Assembly: GCA_030068145.1 (NCBI GenBank)
Contig: JAPJBO010000113.1
Coordinates: 248,001 to 312,000, forward strand
DNA: 64,000 bases
Direction of reading: 5' to 3'
Origin: Diplonema papillatum
Taxonomy: Eukaryota; Euglenozoa; Diplonemea; Diplonemida; Diplonemidae
The position numbers and the translations under genes were made by a program. Below, piece by piece: positions 27,985-37,924 of this stretch (position 1 is the first letter of the stretch; each line of letters begins with the position of its first letter). Below the pieces are notes generated by a model, which was given only the letters and a program-made list of their open reading frames with translations, had not been told where the DNA came from and did not search any database.

Positions 27985-28262
27985 CCAGGGCTTGGTCTGG
28001 TCAGGCAGTCCAGGTCGGACTCTGGGTCAGCCGGACTAGACTGGTCAGGCTCCAGCCTCCAGCCTGCCAGGCTTGTCGGATTGTCTGGTCAGTCCGGGCT
28101 GGTCGGACTGACTGGTCTGGTCAGGCTGTCCAGGCTGTCTGGTTTGTCCAGGCTGGTTGGACTGTCTGGTCAGTCCGGGCTGGTCGGACTGACTGGTCTG
28201 GTCAGGCTGTCCAGGCTGTCTGGTTTGTCCAGGCTGGTCGGACTGACTGGTCTGGCCAGGTT
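27985..28262 (+). repeat. Minisatellite of GGTCTGGTCAGGCTGTCCAG units
   Basis: Units of about 100 bp, made of GGTCTGGTCAGGCTG / GTCCAGGCTGTCTGG / TCGGACTGACT modules, are repeated about two and a half times. All frames through it are open by repetition only. Confidence 0.8.
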
Positions 28263-28264
28263 CT

Positions 28265-28395
28265 GCGGTCAACAAATTTTGTTCCCTTATATCCCAACCA
28301 ACAATTTTTGTTCCCTTATATCCCAATGGGCAAGGCAATCCCATTGGGATATAAGGGAACAAAATTTCAAGTGTTGGGATATAAGGGAATTACAC
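28265..28395. repeat. Inverted repeat of GTTCCCTTATATCCCAA
   Basis: Two direct copies of TTGTTCCCTTATATCCCAA are followed by two inverted copies (ATTGGGATATAAGGGAAC), which could form a large hairpin. Confidence 0.8.
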
Positions 28396-28689
28396 CTTCA
28401 TTTATTCCCCGAAGAAGCCAGCTGTTTCTTTGACATATATACATATATGGTACGATGCCAAAAGGGGGGGGGGGGGTTTGGGCAGATGTTTTCTGGCATA
28501 GTAAGATACTGGGCAAGTGGGGTATAGGACCCACACCCCCCCAAAAACCATGTTTGCGAGCCGATTTCGAGCTCAAATGCTCTCGGCGAGCCTTCTTTTG
28601 AGCACAAAACGCTGTTTTTCTGGATTTCGATGTCCCTTGATTGATTCTGATGAAGGAAGGAAAAGAGCAGCGGAATACCATCGAGTTGG

Positions 28690-29529
28690 CTACCGCTTCG
28701 TGCCGCGACTTGCTGACTTTGCTACAGGTTTCCTGCCAGTGGTTCTTGCTCTCTTAGCCTCTTTTTGGTCTTTCGCAGCCAGCTCGTCGAAAACCTGTTT
28801 CTTCTTGAGCCGCTTTTTATGGAGCCTTCCTTTCAGACCTTCGCTTGAGCTAGATGACGAGCACTCACTCCTGCTACTCAGTACGTCACACTCACTATCT
28901 GAGTTGCACAGCGGCAGCTTGTCCGAGACCTTTGGCGTGAACGTGAAGGCCACAGGGCGGGTTTTCGCTCGAAGTTTGCACCCCGGTTCACCACTGAAGT
29001 CATGAACTGTCACATTGCCAAGGCTGTCTTTCTCATATGACCCGATGACCATGACGTTCCCTATCTTTCTGACGTTGAAAGTGGCGGTTTGTGAACGGAT
29101 ACGAACTTGAACTGCCGCTGTGCAAGCAATCCTTTCTATCACTCCTTTGACATCGTTCAACGTTTGCACGGCGTTCTTGCGGGATGCCATGTCGAGTGCC
29201 CGGCTAACAGAGCCGAAGTGCTGGTCACGGTCGTTCTTGCCGTGCCCGCCCTCAAAGAAGTTTATCGAAGCCGTCGATTTTTCTTCGAGAAGGCGACTGA
29301 TGAAGAGGAGGCTTCGGAAATGCCTACCAGAATCACACCAGTAAACACACTTTTTGTCTTCCGGAAAGAATTCCTTTGCCCGCTCCAGAGCACGCACTGC
29401 GGCAAACGAGCACTGATTGTGCGTGCGCATCAGTATGTCAATGTGCTGGCGTTTGGTCGAATCACCAGTTGTCCAATGCAAGCCAAACCCAAGGAGAGAG
29501 AAGGCCCCCTGGTTGTAAAAAAGCTCTAC
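28690..29529 (-). pseudogene. DDE-type transposase C-terminal remnant (HGK-x3-D motif)
   Basis: The minus-strand frame is open from after a TGA at 29,530-29,532 to its stop at 28,690. It encodes TKRQHIDILMRTHNQC, then YWCDSGRHFRSLLFISRLL, then NFFEGGHGKNDRDQHFGSV. An Asp followed by an HF segment and then GHGKxxxD is the layout of several eukaryotic cut-and-paste transposases. The C-terminal 100 residues are acidic and serine-rich, then strongly basic (KKRLKKKQ), possibly a nuclear signal. No Met begins the frame, so the N-terminal half is missing. The superfamily is not assigned. Confidence 0.5.
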
Positions 29530-29537
29530 TCAACGCA

Positions 29538-30150
29538 ACATGCTGCTGCCGACTATCTACCGTAGCACTTACTCGACTCCTCTACTCCTCTACTCCCGGC
29601 GGCGCCTGTTCCCTGTACAGTCTGTTGCTCCATTGAGGCCAGCGACCCACGCACGGACGCGAGCCGGAGACACGAAGCGCGACGCTATCGCGGAAGACCA
29701 TAAGACGGCTCTCCCGGACGGGATGTGAGTTCAAGTTCAAGGGTACATGTACCTTCGGCGTTGCACTTTGCCGGACGACGCCCATTTGGAGCTACGCTCT
29801 ACACACCGGCCCCCGGATGGCGGTCCACCTCCTGCGACGCGCATCGCCGAGTAGACCGCCAACCGGGCTGCCCGTTGATATTGGATGCCACGGCTGCCTG
29901 CTGACTGACATACAGATTAGTGCAACGCGCCGCCCCCCTCTCCCCTACACTACGTCCCCATGTTTACATGCCGCTGCCGACTACCTGCACTATCACCTCC
30001 TCTACAACTACGCCCGGTACCCAGTCCGCTGCTCCGTCAGAAGCCAATGACCCATCCACGGACACGAGCCGAAGACGCGATGCGCGACGATATCGCGGAA
30101 AAACTTAGGGCGGATGATTTAGACTGTTCCCCTGGACGGAATGTGAGTGC
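29538..30150 (+). repeat. Diverged direct repeat upstream of Penelope copy 2
   Basis: 29,538-29,735 and 29,962-30,150 share ATGC[TC]GCTGCCGACTA[TC]CT, then CC[CA][AT]CGCACGGAC-like and CG[AC]GACGCTATCGCGGAA-like segments. Each copy encodes a similar short peptide (DP-x-TD-x-SRR then RRYRG). They may be 5' terminal subrepeats of the retroelement. Confidence 0.4.
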
Positions 30151-30844
30151 TTCGTTTGTTGTGTCCTTCTCCCATCAACGACAGGGGAACCCGGTTCATT
30201 CCGGGGCCTAGGTGGACGGAGCGGCCGTACCCACCCAGTCACCCCAAACGCCGCGGGGTGACCTCTCAAAAAAAGAACCCGCTCGCTTTCTGAGGGCTCT
30301 GACGCGAGGGACGTACAGAGCCCGAAAAAAACCCGCCTTGTGCACACAACCGACGAGAAGGAAGCAACCGGTACAGGTAGGGAGACGGTCCACCCAAATC
30401 GACTTCGCCCCGCTGTACCACCAACCACGGCATCGAGACCGGGCAGAGTTTAGGTGAACTCCATCCTGCCCCCGTACGGTCTCGTCACTACCAATCGGGA
30501 CCTGTTCCATTGTACAACCGAAACCCCAGAAAATCGACAAAAGACGCGTCGGGCCCTGAGCCTGGCAAAAAAACCAGTAGCAGTAGTTTAGAAGCGTGAA
30601 TTCCCTACCCCCCCGTGTATTGCACCGCCGACCGTCCAGACGAACAAGCCGCCCCATCCGCCCGCCCCTCCCTATCACCCCTTCCGTTACGTTACGTTAC
30701 GTCATAGATCTTCCCTCCGACTCGTTGGCCTTCCTCCACGACGACCCACCGTCCCCCCAAAAAAAACCCCCCGACTGTTCCGCGTGTCCGGTTTTGCGAC
30801 GACCCGGTCCACAAACGCGCGAGGTCCTACCGGAACGGGTCAAG

Positions 30845-33800
30845 ATGCGTGTACCGCCTGCCGACGCGGATATGCGGCGGCGCCCGGAGTTTGCGAAACC
30901 ATTCCTCGCACCCTTCTTCCAAACCGACTGCGTTCGTACGAAGACGGAAAAGACGACGCAGATCGACTGGTCGAAATGGAAGGAGCAAGGCGTGGAATTC
31001 ACGAGCCGGTTCCTGAGAAGATACGGGAGGAAGCTTGCACACACATACGCGACGCTCAAGCTCCAGCAGCCGGAGAACCCGAGCAACTACAAGGCTTCGG
31101 GTCTCATCTATGGACTCGTGGACTCGCATGCTAACCTGTTATATATCGGCAAGACAGGCAAGACGATGCAGGAAAGGGTCGCCAAACACTGGTCTGGCAG
31201 GAACAGCAAACAGGACCAGTTCAAGCGTCACTTACAGAACCTCCCTTCCCCGCCGTACGCTTTCGTGCTCTACGACATCCCTGGTGCGTTTTACTCCGAC
31301 GGGAGTTCGTTCGACAGGGTGTCGGAGCCGATAGAGATGGCGTTCATCGCGATGCTGCAGCCGATGTTCAACACGGTGAGGACAGCCAGCGATTTGAACA
31401 GACGGAGGAAAAAGCCCCGCACTGCACCATCGTTCACAAAGGCACCGGGCAACGAACGGGACGCCCAAGGAGCTTCACGCGAGCGTGGGGAGCCGTGGGT
31501 TCACGTGGATGGCGAAGAGATACGGATCAACCAGGGACGGGGTAGATTCTTCGGCATCCGTAGGCAGTTGCAGCACCTCTTCGGACTTGAGGAGGACGCA
31601 CTGCGGGAGTATGACGTGAACCCGTGGATGAAGAGCCGGGTGTACAGGGTTCGGACGTGGGTTCGGCGGTTCATGATCGAACACCTGCAGCATCCGAAGG
31701 TGGGGATCCTGGACGAGCTGCTCACTGCACGGCTTGGTGAGATAAACCACCTCGCGAAAAAGAAGAAAAGTGCGGCACGAACCCCGTGGTTCTGCATCCA
31801 ACAGGTCAGCAAGCTGCTGGACGAGCGCAAACTTGCCGCTATCTTCCGCCATGATGCCCAACTCCGTGCTCTCCTCGCCGACCCCACGGAATTCATCAAC
31901 ACGAGAGTCTCTACGTCACTCAACCCCCCTCTCGGGGTCCTCCTTTCCAACTTCACAGAGGTTTCAAGACAGACGACCCCGGAGCCGGCCCCTCCGCCCG
32001 AAGACTGCCCGTGTCAAAAGTATCTGCTGCAAGGATACCACATTCAAGGCCATGCGTGTGGGCAAGCACACCTCCTCGACACCTGCAGCGAACTAGTTAC
32101 GCTCTTCGACAAAGGTCGCAAGTTCCGCCCGGATGGCGGCGACGAAGCTATTTGTACTGAAGTGGATAGGGCGGTGGCTTTGTTCGTCGAGGGGTACTTT
32201 AATGACTCCCCGCCTAGTTTCGCCAGACTGCTGCGGGAGAAGATAATGTCGACCGTCGGCGTGACGCGTATTGGTGCCGAACCGGAGGTGACAACCACAT
32301 CGCGTCGACGCCTGCGAGAACTGCACAAGGACCTCGTAATTCTCCCGGTCGACAAGAGTTCTCACGACTTCGGGTTCGTGTGTAGAAGATTCTACAACCA
32401 GGATCTGTACACGAAGGTTAACCACAGCGTGAACTACGCCCCGAGCGAGAAGACACCGGAAGAAGTCGTAGCAGATCACAAGACGTACCTGGAGCAAAAA
32501 GGGCTGAGCCCCACGAACACCCTCCCCTACCTTTATGGCACCTTGAAACTACACAAGGAGGTGATAACCATGCGGTACATCGCCGGGGTCTCCCGCAAAA
32601 ACACTGTGGGCCCGGGGGAGACTTTTCCTGAACGCGAAACACGCCGCCCCGATGCAACATTTTCATCGACGACGGATGCACAGCTGGATCTAACGGGTCT
32701 GTTGAAATCAGTCATGGAGATCCTACGGAGGGAGGACAACGACCGATTCAACGCGACCGGGTTTAGATTCTTCTGGATCACGGAGTCCAGTGACGACACC
32801 GCCTTCTTTCTGAAGACGCATGTTGACGAGCTCTCGGGCCTGGTCGCGGGTACATGGGATTTCACGACCATGTACGACCAGCTGGGACTCGAGGAACTGC
32901 TGGAGGAAATCGCTGGTACCATCGACGAAGCCTTTGCAGCGGAGGCCGAACGGCTCGGCGTTCGGGTTGATGAACTGGTCCTAGTACGACCGAAGAGCCA
33001 ACATGGGCCGCAGAAGAAGAAACGTTGTTTTGCGTTCATGCTGTTGACGGATCTGAGCTCACAGCAGGCAGCATATTCTGCACACGACCTCAAGGCCCTC
33101 CTCGCTTTCTGCCTGGCGAACACGTACGTACTGGTGAACGGCATCCTCATGCGGCAAATATTGGGCATCCCGATGGGCGCTAACGCCTCCCCAGACATTG
33201 CCAATCTCTTCTGCTACGCAAAGGAGAAGAGGTACATGATGAGACTCCTGGCTGAAAGGGACATCCGGCGGGCTACACTCCTCAGCATGACGCGCCGTTT
33301 TATAGATGACCTGCTCTGTTTCGGGACGAAACCCCCTCCCGAGTCCATCTACAGCATGGGGTACAAGCAGACGAATGCATGCGTAGGGGATGCGACTTTC
33401 CTTGGCATACGGATACGACATGAGGTCTCCGGCGCGTCTGGAAGGCGATACATGCGACTGTCGGTCTTGGACAAGGCGAAAGCCTACCCGTACCGCCCCC
33501 TCGCGTACACGTCAGTCCTGTCTACGGCCCCGTCAAACTTCGGTTCGAGCATCCTCATTGGGGCCCTCGTTCGCAACGGTAGGATCGCCAACAACATATA
33601 TGATTTCAAGACCGAAATGAACAACACGGTCTTGAAACTCATGCGGCGTGGTTACCGGAAAAGCGTTTTGAAGAGTGGATTCCGCAAATGGCTCCTGGAC
33701 ACATACCCAGAGGCCAAATTTGGCGAGCATTGCGGGAAGGTGCGGAGGCACTTCTTCTGGCTCATTCACGAGGTGGAACGCACTCTATCACTGCCAGAGC

Positions 33801-35344
33801 CGGCCGCGATGGACCTTGCGATCGAGCGCCTTCTGGCTGAAAGACCCTTCGTGAAATACAATGGCCGCCCCCAACCTGTCCCGGAAGCTGAAGATGACGC
33901 CCCCCGATCACCGCCCACCGAAGCACCGACCCGACAGGCTGACACGACCGCCCCCCGTGAGTCCACGCGGAAAGGCCACAAGCGAAAGGCTGAAGAGGAC
34001 GAACAACGGGCTTCAAAGCGACGCCGCTCGAATGTCCACAAACCGGTTCTAACAGTTGCCCCTCCATCCACGTGCTACCGATCAGACGTTTGTACACACC
34101 CGCCTTCCGTGAGGCATGATCCGACGCTGTTTGGCCCCGCCGGCCTCCCGAATCTGGGGAACACGTGCTTCTTTGGTGCGGTGCTGCAGCTCCTGCTACG
34201 GGTTGGGCCGATCAGAGAGATGTACTGGAGCCTTGCGCAGGACCTCCCCAACTGCCGTGGATTTCTCGGGGACTTCCTGGCTTACTTTGCCATGCTGTCA
34301 AGCTCTCGCGACAGTGGTGACCAGCGTAGCCGGGATTGTCGGAGAATGGGTGTCCAAGCCATCCTGAGCATGTTCGCAAACTTCTGCGATGCACGGCAGC
34401 ACGATGCGCACGAAGCTCTGGTAGCGATACTCAGCGCGACTAGTGCGACGCTGGGTCCGGACGAAACGGGGACCCCCTGCCCGGGCTACCAACTCTTCGT
34501 AACATGCTTGGAGAACGGCTGGACCAGCTCAGTACGATGCAGTGCATGTGGACGCACTTCTTCCAGCAGTCAGGTAATGCAATGTTTGCAAATTCCTTGC
34601 GGAAGGAAGCTGGAAGACTCTCTCCACGTGCACGGGTTTGTGAATCCGGAGAGAGTATGCGACTGCAAGGCTGTAGGTACGGTGGTTGAAAGCATGGATC
34701 TCCGTCTGACAGCTGAATGTGTTCTGATGCAGTTTGGCATCTACACGAGAAACGGTGCCAGGCGCCAGAATGACGTGAAACTGCCCCCCTTCTTCGGACC
34801 GCCGGACCATCTGCTACGCCTCGCGGCCGTCGTGGTGCACATGGGGGAGGATACGGCTAGCGGGCACTACGTCACGTACGTTGCGCAAGACACGGGGTGG
34901 ATCCTCTTCGACGACCTGCACGTCACCTCTGTCGACGACATTCCGTGGGGTGACGTTTACCTCGCGGCCTTTGTCCGGATCCCCCGGAATGCCCACGACA
35001 TGACTGTCCGTGCCCCGTCACCCTCCATGGTGCTTCCCACTCAGGATCGGCTACCCGACTTGCCTGCACCCCCAGGTTCAGCCGGTAATTTGATGAGCCG
35101 GCAGTCGGAAGGATCACCTGACTCCTTCTGCCCCTTTGGTAATTCGCCACCCTGCCCGCCCTTGCCGGACTCCCAATGTCTGACACCGCATGGTCAGTTG
35201 TTTGAACAGCAGTTAACAGGTTCCCCGGTGCTGCGATGTCAACACTGCTCCGTCGAATGCACGAAGGATGGCCAGACGTTCCAAGGTCTGAGGGGACTCC
35301 GCGCGCATGAGAGACGTTGCCACCTCGCGGGTGTGAGATTCTGA
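30845..35344 (+). CDS. Penelope-like polyprotein: GIY-YIG endonuclease - reverse transcriptase - ubiquitin-specific protease - zinc finger
   Basis: The frame is open from 30,596; ATG 30,845 is the first Met, giving 1,499 residues. In order: GIY-YIG nuclease (GLIYGL, LLYIGKT, a conserved Arg in MQERVAKHW, Glu/Asn in EPIEMAFIAMLQPMFN; about 31,095-31,375). RT follows with PVDKSSHDFGF, LPYLYGTLKLHK, motif A DFTTMYDQL, motif B MRQILGIPMGANASP and catalytic RRFIDDLL (about 33,294). A basic KRKAEEDEQRASKRRR linker comes next. The USP domain has the Cys box GLPNLGNTCFFGAVLQLLL (Cys 34,166-34,168), zinc ligands CSAC and CDC, and the His box ASGHYVTYV (His 34,865-34,867) with WILFDD. It ends in CQHC...H-x4-CH. 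The N-terminal GIY-YIG is permuted relative to classical Penelope, as in the Naiad/Chlamys-type clade. All catalytic residues are present and there is no stop, so this copy may be active. Confidence 0.85.
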   Translation: MRVPPADADMRRRPEFAKPFLAPFFQTDCVRTKTEKTTQIDWSKWKEQGVEFTSRFLRRYGRKLAHTYATLKLQQPENPSNYKASGLIYGLVDSHANLLYIGKTGKTMQERVAKHWSGRNSKQDQFKRHLQNLPSPPYAFVLYDIPGAFYSDGSSFDRVSEPIEMAFIAMLQPMFNTVRTASDLNRRRKKPRTAPSFTKAPGNERDAQGASRERGEPWVHVDGEEIRINQGRGRFFGIRRQLQHLFGLEEDALREYDVNPWMKSRVYRVRTWVRRFMIEHLQHPKVGILDELLTARLGEINHLAKKKKSAARTPWFCIQQVSKLLDERKLAAIFRHDAQLRALLADPTEFINTRVSTSLNPPLGVLLSNFTEVSRQTTPEPAPPPEDCPCQKYLLQGYHIQGHACGQAHLLDTCSELVTLFDKGRKFRPDGGDEAICTEVDRAVALFVEGYFNDSPPSFARLLREKIMSTVGVTRIGAEPEVTTTSRRRLRELHKDLVILPVDKSSHDFGFVCRRFYNQDLYTKVNHSVNYAPSEKTPEEVVADHKTYLEQKGLSPTNTLPYLYGTLKLHKEVITMRYIAGVSRKNTVGPGETFPERETRRPDATFSSTTDAQLDLTGLLKSVMEILRREDNDRFNATGFRFFWITESSDDTAFFLKTHVDELSGLVAGTWDFTTMYDQLGLEELLEEIAGTIDEAFAAEAERLGVRVDELVLVRPKSQHGPQKKKRCFAFMLLTDLSSQQAAYSAHDLKALLAFCLANTYVLVNGILMRQILGIPMGANASPDIANLFCYAKEKRYMMRLLAERDIRRATLLSMTRRFIDDLLCFGTKPPPESIYSMGYKQTNACVGDATFLGIRIRHEVSGASGRRYMRLSVLDKAKAYPYRPLAYTSVLSTAPSNFGSSILIGALVRNGRIANNIYDFKTEMNNTVLKLMRRGYRKSVLKSGFRKWLLDTYPEAKFGEHCGKVRRHFFWLIHEVERTLSLPEPAAMDLAIERLLAERPFVKYNGRPQPVPEAEDDAPRSPPTEAPTRQADTTAPRESTRKGHKRKAEEDEQRASKRRRSNVHKPVLTVAPPSTCYRSDVCTHPPSVRHDPTLFGPAGLPNLGNTCFFGAVLQLLLRVGPIREMYWSLAQDLPNCRGFLGDFLAYFAMLSSSRDSGDQRSRDCRRMGVQAILSMFANFCDARQHDAHEALVAILSATSATLGPDETGTPCPGYQLFVTCLENGWTSSVRCSACGRTSSSSQVMQCLQIPCGRKLEDSLHVHGFVNPERVCDCKAVGTVVESMDLRLTAECVLMQFGIYTRNGARRQNDVKLPPFFGPPDHLLRLAAVVVHMGEDTASGHYVTYVAQDTGWILFDDLHVTSVDDIPWGDVYLAAFVRIPRNAHDMTVRAPSPSMVLPTQDRLPDLPAPPGSAGNLMSRQSEGSPDSFCPFGNSPPCPPLPDSQCLTPHGQLFEQQLTGSPVLRCQHCSVECTKDGQTFQGLRGLRAHERRCHLAGVRF

Positions 35345-36009
35345 TCCGCGTCGTTTGAGCCTCATCGGATTCTTGATTGCTGGCTGGTCTATATTTCACT
35401 CCGCACCCGTTTACCCTGACTAACGGGAAAAACTCGAAGTGTCTGTACGAGTGAACGCACACTAACATGAGAGGATGAAGGCACGTATATGCCGCCTGGC
35501 CCTGTGCTAGGCGTAGTTTGAGGTTGTACTTATTTCCGAACAACCTACCACGAGCTTATCCACCCACACCCCCATTTTTCCCCTTTCTTTTTATTTACTT
35601 TTTCCCGCCCGATGTCGCTGATGACTAACGGACCGTCGGACCCGTCCCAACGGGGGTGCTTATGGAAGCTGCAATGAAGGCTTAGACCGGTACGGGCTAC
35701 ATGGCAACCCCTGCTCAACATGTAGAACGTGGGGGGCCCTTGATCACATTCATTACGGGTGTGGTCGTGGTGTCGGTCGCAATAGTCGCTTTGCTAGCCA
35801 AAGAGAGAGATAGAGAGAAAAAGAGCGCCAGAGAGAAAAGAAAAGATAACGTTATCTTCCGGAAAAGAAGGGTTACGCGAACCCCCGAAAAAATAATTAC
35901 CCCCCAAAAAAAATATACAGAAAAAAAAAATAAAAACACAAACCGACGGTGACCCCCAAAACCTTTTTCAACCTTTCCAACACCCTTCAAGCTAAACCAT
36001 TATACAACG
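35345..36009 (+). other. 3' untranslated region of Penelope copy 2
   Basis: This AT- and purine-rich stretch holds the block at 35,684-35,740 shared with copy 3 and a GATAACGTTATC palindrome near 35,846. It contains CTGATGA at 35,619, but the rest of a hammerhead core is not present. No gene is seen. Confidence 0.5.
35684..35740 (+). other. Conserved Penelope 3'-UTR motif, copy 2 element
   Basis: AGACCGGTACGGGCTACA, GGCAACCCCTGCTCAAC and TGTAGAACGTGGGG match 51,031-51,084 at nearly every base. A conserved non-coding block at the 3' end suggests RT recognition or RNA structure. Confidence 0.7.
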
Positions 36010-36323
36010 ACCCCCCCCCTTTTGGCATCGTACCATATTTATATTAGCGCCCAAAATAGCCGCTGTCATCAACCTACGGAGCCGGAAAAAATACTCCAGG
36101 TGTCATACGTGCATATCTTGCACGAAAGTTTGTCAGCCCTCAAAACCCCAACTCCCCCTCCCGGGGTTATAAACTCAGTGCAGTAGTTAAAGTGAAAAAG
36201 GTGTTTCGTGCCCTACCTGTGCCCTACCTAATTACGACCGGGCGAAACCCGGCGACAACACTCGGGCTCTAATGCCCGCTTTCTGACAGTCGCCATCTTG
36301 CACCGTTTAATCAGCCAAACCAG

Positions 36324-36431
36324 AACATCTCATCGTTTGTCAACCTCAACACAGATCCCGCTGGTGGTAGAGTTTGGTCTGGTGGCGCAGACGGCGTGAT
36401 TCGCATTTTCAGTGCCGACGATCTGTACCAG
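36324..36431 (+). CDS. WD40-repeat protein, internal exon (exon 3 of those found)
   Basis: After AAACCAG (acceptor, 36,321-36,323) the frame encodes FVNLNTDPAGGRVWSGGADG then VIRIFSADDLYQ, a WD blade, ending at CAG|GTATTG (phase 0). An earlier acceptor at 36,312-36,314 is possible. Exon 2 ends in phase 1, whereas this exon starts in phase 0, so at least one exon between 25.9 and 36.3 kb has been missed. Confidence 0.6.
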
Positions 36432-37224
36432 GTATTGTAGCATGTTTCTAGTGAGGTTACCAGCAGGGGTTCTTCCCTTCCCTGAGGGTACTGCACGACC
36501 AAATAGGACTTATGTAGGGACAGGACTTGATGGTGCGAGGGTCACCGTTCTTCGCCCGTCTGCTGATTCAGCAAGATTTCTCATCTCGTTGTTGGACATT
36601 TCACGCGTACCATGTCATCCAAAAATATCCAAGGCCGCTCTTTCTTTCGACTTGGCGAGAGATCCAATCTGGAAGCCCCCCGGCGAAGAAAAAGCCACAC
36701 TAAATGCTAAAAAGATGTGCAAGATGACAGGACAGGCTAGGACAGGGATGCCACGAAATCCGTTAGAAACTGCAACAATTTGTTGTTGCCAACAAAACAG
36801 TGTCAAAAAAAGAAAACACGAAGCTGTCGGTTCAGGGGCACGTTTCAACTTGGCAAGAGAGAGAGGATCACGTTTTGGTGTGGCCCGTGGTGCGTTCACA
36901 TGGCGATCCCTAACTCAAGACACACCAGGAAAGGAAAATGAAAAACCGTACGTGAAGACAAACTCGGCCTGGTCAAAAACAAAAAGTCCCGTTCCTCGCA
37001 TGAACGGATTCGTGCTGGTTGAAACGACGACCGGAAACCCGGTGCATCAGCTGTGTGAGACTTGGATATGGGCCTGTTGGTGAAGTGTTCAAATTATTCT
37101 GACCTCAGCGACCGGTCAACGTTGCGCTCACGACCATGGTCCCCCCTGTTCCTTGAGGCACAGCAGAAAGCGGCCGCATGACGCATTCTGGTCAACCGCC
37201 CACTCACAGATTTGTCAAATAGAG

Positions 37225-37635
37225 GAGCCCCACAATGGCGCAATGGTCTCAAATCTGACGACGTTGTGTCGACTCAACGCTATAAAAGGATGGTACGTGA
37301 GCCGGGATGGAACCTTAAAAGTCGTCTACTCCGAATCTGATGCTCCAGAAGACGTATGTCATCACTCTTTCAACAAGCGCACAGAAAAGCACCCTCTCAC
37401 TTTTCTCAACCCCCCGCCATACTCAAGCCTCTACGGTCAACCGGAGACTTTAAAATACCGACCTTCCAATCCACAAATAACGCTAGAAAAGGACACGCTA
37501 GTGAACACGGTACAATTGTACCACACGATTGTAAACCGAGCACTGTACTCACTTCTTCGTGAAGGCAAGCGGCACCGGGTTCTCCTGAGAATACTCGAAG
37601 TAGCTGCTGTTGACTCCGAATGGAAGGGAGAAAGG
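37225..37635 (+). CDS. WD40-repeat protein, exon 4 of those found
   Basis: After ATAGAG (acceptor) the 137-codon exon reads LCRLNAIKGWYVSRDGTLKV, a diverged WD strand (SRDGTLKVVYSE), then a helical stretch (LEKDTLVNTVQLYHTIVNRA, LREGKRHRVLLRILEVAAVD), and ends at AGG|GTATAG in phase 0. Phase matches the preceding exon's donor. The stop two codons later is intronic under this model. The tail resembles an inter-domain linker rather than a blade. Confidence 0.55.
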
Positions 37636-37646
37636 GTATAGCAGGG

Positions 37647-37924
37647 TAGCTAGCGGGGTAAACCTCGGTCAGCCTGACTGAGATTGTCTACTGTACAGTA
37701 CAAACCTCGGTCACCCAGGGAATTAGGTTACGTTTCAGATTTAGACCGTCGGTCTAAATCTGCAAACCGGGATGCTGAAGTAAGATAGCTAGCGGGGTAA
37801 ACCTCGGTCAGCCTGACTGAGATTGTCTACTGTACAGTACAAACCTCGGTCACCCAGGGAATTAGGTTACGTTTCAGATTTAGACCGTCGGTCTAAATCT
37901 GCAAACCGGGATGCTGAAGTAAGA
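37647..37924 (+). repeat. 139-bp tandem duplication in a WD40 intron
   Basis: 37,647-37,785 and 37,786-37,924 are essentially identical. Each unit contains a TTTAGACCGTCGGTCTAAA palindrome and a GTCTACTGTACAGTAC hairpin. The unit begins 11 bases after the exon donor. Confidence 0.9.

Larger units (their letters stand above)
28447..36036. mobile_element. TIR-bounded block enclosing a DDE remnant and Penelope copy 2
   Basis: The left end ATGGTACGATGCCAAAAG plus a G-run (28,447-28,475) is the exact inver­se of a C-run plus CTTTTGGCATCGTACCAT at 36,010-36,036. Flanks ATACATAT / ATTTATAT (6 of 8 alike) could be a decayed 8-bp target duplication. The span of 7.6 kb holds a minus-strand transposase remnant and a complete-looking Penelope-like element, so a DNA transposon probably received a retroelement insertion. 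Confidence 0.55.

Noticed and set aside
30280-30350. Hammerhead-like hairpin GGGCTCTG...CAGAGCCC
   Set aside because: The stem is good, but the conserved CUGANGA core is not matched (CTGACGC).
35619-35690. Hammerhead ribozyme near the Penelope 3' end
   Set aside because: CTGATGA is present, but no GAAA and cleavage-site arrangement with matching stems was found. A covariance search would decide.
36412-37083. 223-residue plus-strand frame
   Set aside because: It starts inside exon 3 in another frame and crosses intron sequence; no motif was seen.
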